From Pseudoalteromonas sp. TB64 (lineage in GTDB: Bacteria > Pseudomonadota > Gammaproteobacteria > Enterobacterales > Alteromonadaceae): a stretch of DNA of 39,901 nucleotides. The stretch is from assembly GCF_000498095.1 (NCBI RefSeq), contig NZ_AUTQ01000270.1, positions 1 to 39,901 of the forward strand, written 5' to 3'. A program made the position numbers and the translations under genes. The notes under the pieces are model-generated. The model did not search any database. It worked only from the letters and a program-made list of their open reading frames with translations, and was not told where the DNA came from. Shown here one piece after another: positions 37,134-39,901 of the stretch (its first letter is position 1; every line of letters begins with the position of its first letter).

Positions 37134-37904
37134 ATGGAAACGATTGAGGAAAAAGTTACTCGATTCAGAACATATAATAGGACCATGATTGCAGCTGCTT
37201 TTTCAAAACCAAATCGCCGGCATCAAGGTATTCCAGCTAAGCTATTATTATGCTCAGTCTTTGATTCTCTCTCGATTGCTGCTTTTCCAAATGAAAATAA
37301 AGTAGGTCATCGATATCGAAAAACAATATCAGAGCACTCTGGTTGGGAGCATAATAATAGAGTTAGCTTATTACAGCTCTGTAGTGTGTTAGAAAGTCAC
37401 CCTCAATTACCAAGTTCATTTTTAACCCTTAATTCTTGGGCTAAATTAGAGAAAAAGAAAAGATTTTCTAATTCAAATAGCCTGCTATCAATTAGCAAAG
37501 GGTTAGAGTTAGATCCAACTTTTGAGGAACTTTTAGATAAATGGCCGAAACAAAAAAATAAGCCCCCAGAAACACTCGATAGATTATCACCAGAGAGTTT
37601 CACTCATAAGAATTTGCTCTACATGTATCGGAATAAACTTGCACACGAGTTTAGATTACTAGGCAATGGTGCTGAATCGCCTTTCAGAGTTGAATTTAAA
37701 CCTTATTATCAAGAAGTATTAACTGTAACCGATTTGAGCTCTATGGGTGGATTAGTATCCACAAAGACATGGAGACTAGTCTACCCAATTGGCTTTTTTG
37801 TGAAAATGGCTAAGAATAGTCTCGAAAGCATATGCGTAGAGTACAACTCTAAAGGCATTAGCCCTTTCCTTAATTATAAAGAGAGCGATTTATGGTTAGA
37901 GTGA
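37134..37904 (+). CDS. Uncharacterised protein with HEPN-like Rx4H motif
   Basis: 256 residues from the ATG at 37134, set by GGGAGAGAG just upstream; the frame runs 25 codons further to an ATG at 37059 without a ribosome site. No signal or membrane segment. The segment YRNKLAHEF holds R166-NKLA-H171, the Rx4H motif of HEPN-superfamily ribonucleases, with the polar residue after Arg typical of active members. An N-terminal helix (AKLLLCSVFDSLSIAAFP, about 35-52) and GWEHNNRVSLLQL (70-82) fit a helical family that I recall as conserved but unnamed. AGA and AGG codons are commoner than in the core genes, and the gene is isolated behind the typA terminator, which suggests transfer. RNase or defence function is inference. 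Confidence 0.6.
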   Translation: METIEEKVTRFRTYNRTMIAAAFSKPNRRHQGIPAKLLLCSVFDSLSIAAFPNENKVGHRYRKTISEHSGWEHNNRVSLLQLCSVLESHPQLPSSFLTLNSWAKLEKKKRFSNSNSLLSISKGLELDPTFEELLDKWPKQKNKPPETLDRLSPESFTHKNLLYMYRNKLAHEFRLLGNGAESPFRVEFKPYYQEVLTVTDLSSMGGLVSTKTWRLVYPIGFFVKMAKNSLESICVEYNSKGISPFLNYKESDLWLE

Positions 37905-38052
37905 TAGTTGCTTCAATATTCGAACCTTGTTTTCCGTTTAAGGTTATCAACTTCTTATTCAATAGGAATATATGAATATCTCTAAAAGCGTAGTGCCTCT
38001 TAACCTCTTTGTAAATCATTTACTTAAAGATCTTTTGTACAAGGAGAAGGAA

Positions 38053-38121
38053 ATGAGAGGTAAAATAGGTGAGCTTAAAACCAACATTATTGTATGTTTG
38101 TGTTGGTTTAAGGATGTTTAA
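38053..38121 (+). CDS. Candidate 22-residue small ORF
   Basis: ATG at 38053 follows AAGGAGAAGGAA, one of the best ribosome sites in the window. The frame gives a 22-residue peptide with a basic start and a hydrophobic, Cys-rich end (IIVCLCWF). Arms CTTAAAACCAAC and GTTGGTTTAAG (one-base bulge) sit within and at the end of the ORF. It might be a leader peptide, a small membrane peptide or a decayed gene start; too short to decide. Confidence 0.3.
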   Translation: MRGKIGELKTNIIVCLCWFKDV

Positions 38122-38170
38122 AAAAGCCGATAATGCAAAGCCCCTGTGTTTGTTGGTAGGGTATTTTTTC

Positions 38171-38197
38171 GTTGGGTTTCGCTTCGCTCAACCCAAC
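38171..38197. repeat. Palindromic REP-like unit
   Basis: Perfect arms GTTGGGTT (38171-38178) and AACCCAAC (38190-38197) around an 11-base loop with the core CGCTTCGC, followed by CTAC. Similar GTTGGGTTTCGC...CCCAACCTAC palindromes are scattered in intergenic regions of many gammaproteobacteria. Only one copy is in this window. It could also aid termination of the gene on either side. Confidence 0.6.
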
Positions 38198-38226
38198 CTA
38201 CTTAATTATTTTTTGGTGGGAGTAAC

Positions 38227-38955
38227 TTACTTTTTAGGGAGTAGGGTGATTTTGCCAAATACGTCTGCATCTATAAATCCACGGTTTCTGTCGCCGTTTA
38301 CTGGCTGTACTTCGTGTGAGCCCATAAAGTGCTCGCGCACGTCGCTGCCATCGTTATCACAGTACGCTAGCATAAAACCTATTACTTGCTTTTCGCTAAG
38401 TGTAATTGGGGTGTTTTTAGCACCTTCTTTATAATCATTAGGGTAGAGTTTTATCGCTACTTCCCAGGTGATGTTAAAGGGCGCTGTTGTGTTGCGCTTC
38501 CAGTTACTAACTAGGTGGTCGGTATACAAATGGGCTTTTTTATCAGGTCCGTAATCGGCGGCTTGGTTATCAAGGCCAATATGGTACGCCAAAGCGGTGT
38601 GATTAAATTGATGATTACCACCGGATGCATCGCTATCAATAAATACTTCAAGCGCATCGTCATCCCAATATTTATACGTTGGATCGGCGTGTGTATCTAT
38701 TAAAACGTCATCCACAATATCGGCTTGTAGGTATAAATAGTTTTGATCCCACAATAAACGGTAACGCCCTTTAAAGTCAGCATCGTTTGATGGCAGTGTG
38801 CCATCCATTAAATAAGGCATGTTGTGCCAAGCGGCTTTATCCCATGCGCTTTCTGATACGCCATCAATAGTAATAGGGGTTGCAGTGTGTTCAACATCAA
38901 TTGCCATTACGGGGGCGCTTAATAAAAAGCTAAAGGCGAGTGCTAATTTTTTCAT
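38227..38955 (-). CDS. Secreted CBM9-like carbohydrate-binding protein
   Basis: 242 residues. Signal peptide 1-18 (cleavage after VMA). The rest is one family-9-like carbohydrate-binding (DOMON-type) beta-sandwich: ITIDGVSESAWDKAAWHNMP at the start, LYLQADIVDD, then the DDALEVFIDSDASGG block and NITWEVAIKLYP. Such domains bind sugars or heme; here no catalytic domain is attached, so it is a free binding protein of the periplasm or medium. Ligand unknown. The IS element begins 66 bases upstream of its start codon and probably separates it from part of its original promoter region. Confidence 0.85.
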   Translation of the reverse strand: MKKLALAFSFLLSAPVMAIDVEHTATPITIDGVSESAWDKAAWHNMPYLMDGTLPSNDADFKGRYRLLWDQNYLYLQADIVDDVLIDTHADPTYKYWDDDALEVFIDSDASGGNHQFNHTALAYHIGLDNQAADYGPDKKAHLYTDHLVSNWKRNTTAPFNITWEVAIKLYPNDYKEGAKNTPITLSEKQVIGFMLAYCDNDGSDVREHFMGSHEVQPVNGDRNRGFIDADVFGKITLLPKK

Positions 38956-39021
38956 TAATTTCTCAATTTTATTGTGTGCTTGTGTTGACGTAATACCTAT
39001 CCTAAAACAGCTAAGTAATTA

Positions 39022-39899
39022 GGGCGTGTTGATCTTTGCGGTATAAAAAACAAACAGCATGAGGATAAGGTATAATTGAATTCGCTAAAAAACGTTACAC
39101 CGAACCCTCATGCCAAGATTAATGTTAACAGACGCGACATGGAATGTCTTATCAAAAGTAATGCACTTAAGTGGTCGAATTTATAATAAGCCTGAGCATA
39201 GAAAAACGCTCGAAGGCATACTCTATAAGATGCGTACCGGTATTCCTTGGCGAGATTTACCGTCTTATTTCGGCTCGTGGAGTGCTATCTATAGACGATT
39301 TAATTTATGGTCCAAAAAAGATATTTTGAATGAATTATTTCGTGTGTTATCCCACTATGCTGATATGGATTGGATCTTTATTGATGGCAGTATTGTCAGG
39401 GCTCACCAGCATAGTTGCGGTGCAAGAACCGCTGGCAATGAATCAATCGGTAAGAGTCGAGGTGGCAATTCGACTAAAATTCATCTTGCAGTAGATAGCG
39501 GAGGATTGCCTGTTTATTATGAATTATCCTGTGGAAATACGCATGATATCGTCCATGCAGAGTCACTTGTAGACAATTGCCCAACGAGTAATGTGGTTGT
39601 CGCAGATAAAGGCTACGATAGTGAAAAACTAAGAGAGTTTATTCGTGATAATAGCGCTACACCCGTTATTCCACGCAAGGATAACAGTTTAGTGGGTAAT
39701 GAAGATATTGACTGGTGCATGTACAAATATAGGCACTTAGTTGAGAATGCCTTTGGTCGGATCAAACAATATAGAGGGATAGCTACAAGGTATGAAAAGC
39801 TTGAACGGAATTATCATTCCATGCTCGCTTTAGCATTTACTATGATGTGGCTACCAATGTGGGCTGATTAATATATATACTACAAAGATCAACAGCCCC
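39022..39899 (+). mobile_element. Complete IS5-family element (IS427-like)
   Basis: 878 bases. The terminal inverted repeats are 17 bases: left GGGCGTGTTGATCTTTG (39022-39038) and right, read inward, GGGGCTGTTGATCTTTG (39883-39899), differing at positions 4 and 5. The dinucleotide TA flanks both ends (39020-39021 and 39900-39901), the target duplication typical of the IS427 subgroup. The single transposase gene fills it without frameshift, so the element looks intact. Confidence 0.9.
39110..39871 (+). CDS. IS5-family DDE transposase
   Basis: 253 residues in one uninterrupted frame, whereas many IS427-type transposases need a frameshift. N-terminal DUF4096-like region (TLEGILYKMRTGIPWRDLPSYFG), then the DDE catalytic triad: D92 (FIDGS), D166 (VADKGYD) and E212. 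The YREK signature is exact: Y205-2-R208-3-E212-6-K219. It cuts and joins the element ends. It should be active as far as sequence shows. The start is ATG 39110, 88 bases inside the left end. Confidence 0.95.
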   Translation: MPRLMLTDATWNVLSKVMHLSGRIYNKPEHRKTLEGILYKMRTGIPWRDLPSYFGSWSAIYRRFNLWSKKDILNELFRVLSHYADMDWIFIDGSIVRAHQHSCGARTAGNESIGKSRGGNSTKIHLAVDSGGLPVYYELSCGNTHDIVHAESLVDNCPTSNVVVADKGYDSEKLREFIRDNSATPVIPRKDNSLVGNEDIDWCMYKYRHLVENAFGRIKQYRGIATRYEKLERNYHSMLALAFTMMWLPMWAD

Positions 39900-39901
39900 T
39901 A

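Larger units (their letters stand above)
37905..38226. other. Intergenic stretch with hairpins and a candidate small ORF
   Basis: It separates the HEPN-like gene from the convergent CBM9-like gene. It contains a 22-codon ORF with a strong ribosome site (38053-38121), an inverted repeat within that ORF, and a palindrome of the dispersed type at 38171-38197. Nothing else recognised. Confidence 0.5.

Overview
The window is about 40 kb of an AT-rich gammaproteobacterial chromosome. Its proteins (CysJIH, AcnA, TypA, the S10 operon, the NtrBC-GlnA block) read as Alteromonadales, most like Pseudoalteromonas. This assignment rests on sequence feel and gene content, not on a database search. Most of it is core chromosome. 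The last 3 kb, after typA, looks like an accessory segment ending in an IS5-family element that stops one base before the window edge.

Layout. 1-9.8 kb is a run of single genes and short operons: the 3' end of a CNNM/CBS membrane protein, a REC-EAL c-di-GMP phosphodiesterase, an M50 membrane protease, a two-TM K+ channel translationally coupled to a 65-residue membrane protein, an uncharacterised alpha/beta-hydrolase-like protein, an EVE-domain protein, tesB and plsB. 9.8-15.4 kb is the eleven-gene S10 ribosomal operon (rpsJ to rpsQ) with its promoter, an attenuator-like leader and a terminator; the spc operon does not follow. 15.7-18.6 kb holds a membrane-anchored XRE regulator divergent from a small secreted protein, then a secreted multidomain endonuclease I. 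18.9-23.3 kb is cysJIH, which takes sulfate assimilation from PAPS to sulfide. 23.4-29.5 kb holds a DUF4124 protein, acnA and several small membrane, RNA-binding and lipoprotein genes.

29.5-34.6 kb is the nitrogen-control block on the minus strand: glnA with a sigma-54 promoter and NtrC-type sites, a DUF4124 gene, ntrB, ntrC and a cyclic-nucleotide-binding-domain gene. typA diverges from glnA. After the typA terminator come a lone gene carrying an Rx4H motif typical of HEPN ribonucleases, a non-coding stretch with a dispersed-type palindrome and a candidate 22-codon ORF, a secreted CBM9-like protein, and a complete IS (terminal inverted repeats, TA duplication, DDE transposase).

The best candidates for something undescribed are the HEPN-like gene, the membrane XRE/secreted-protein pair with repeated ATAACGTT boxes, and the channel plus coupled small membrane protein. 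No CRISPR array, tRNA, rRNA or prophage was seen.
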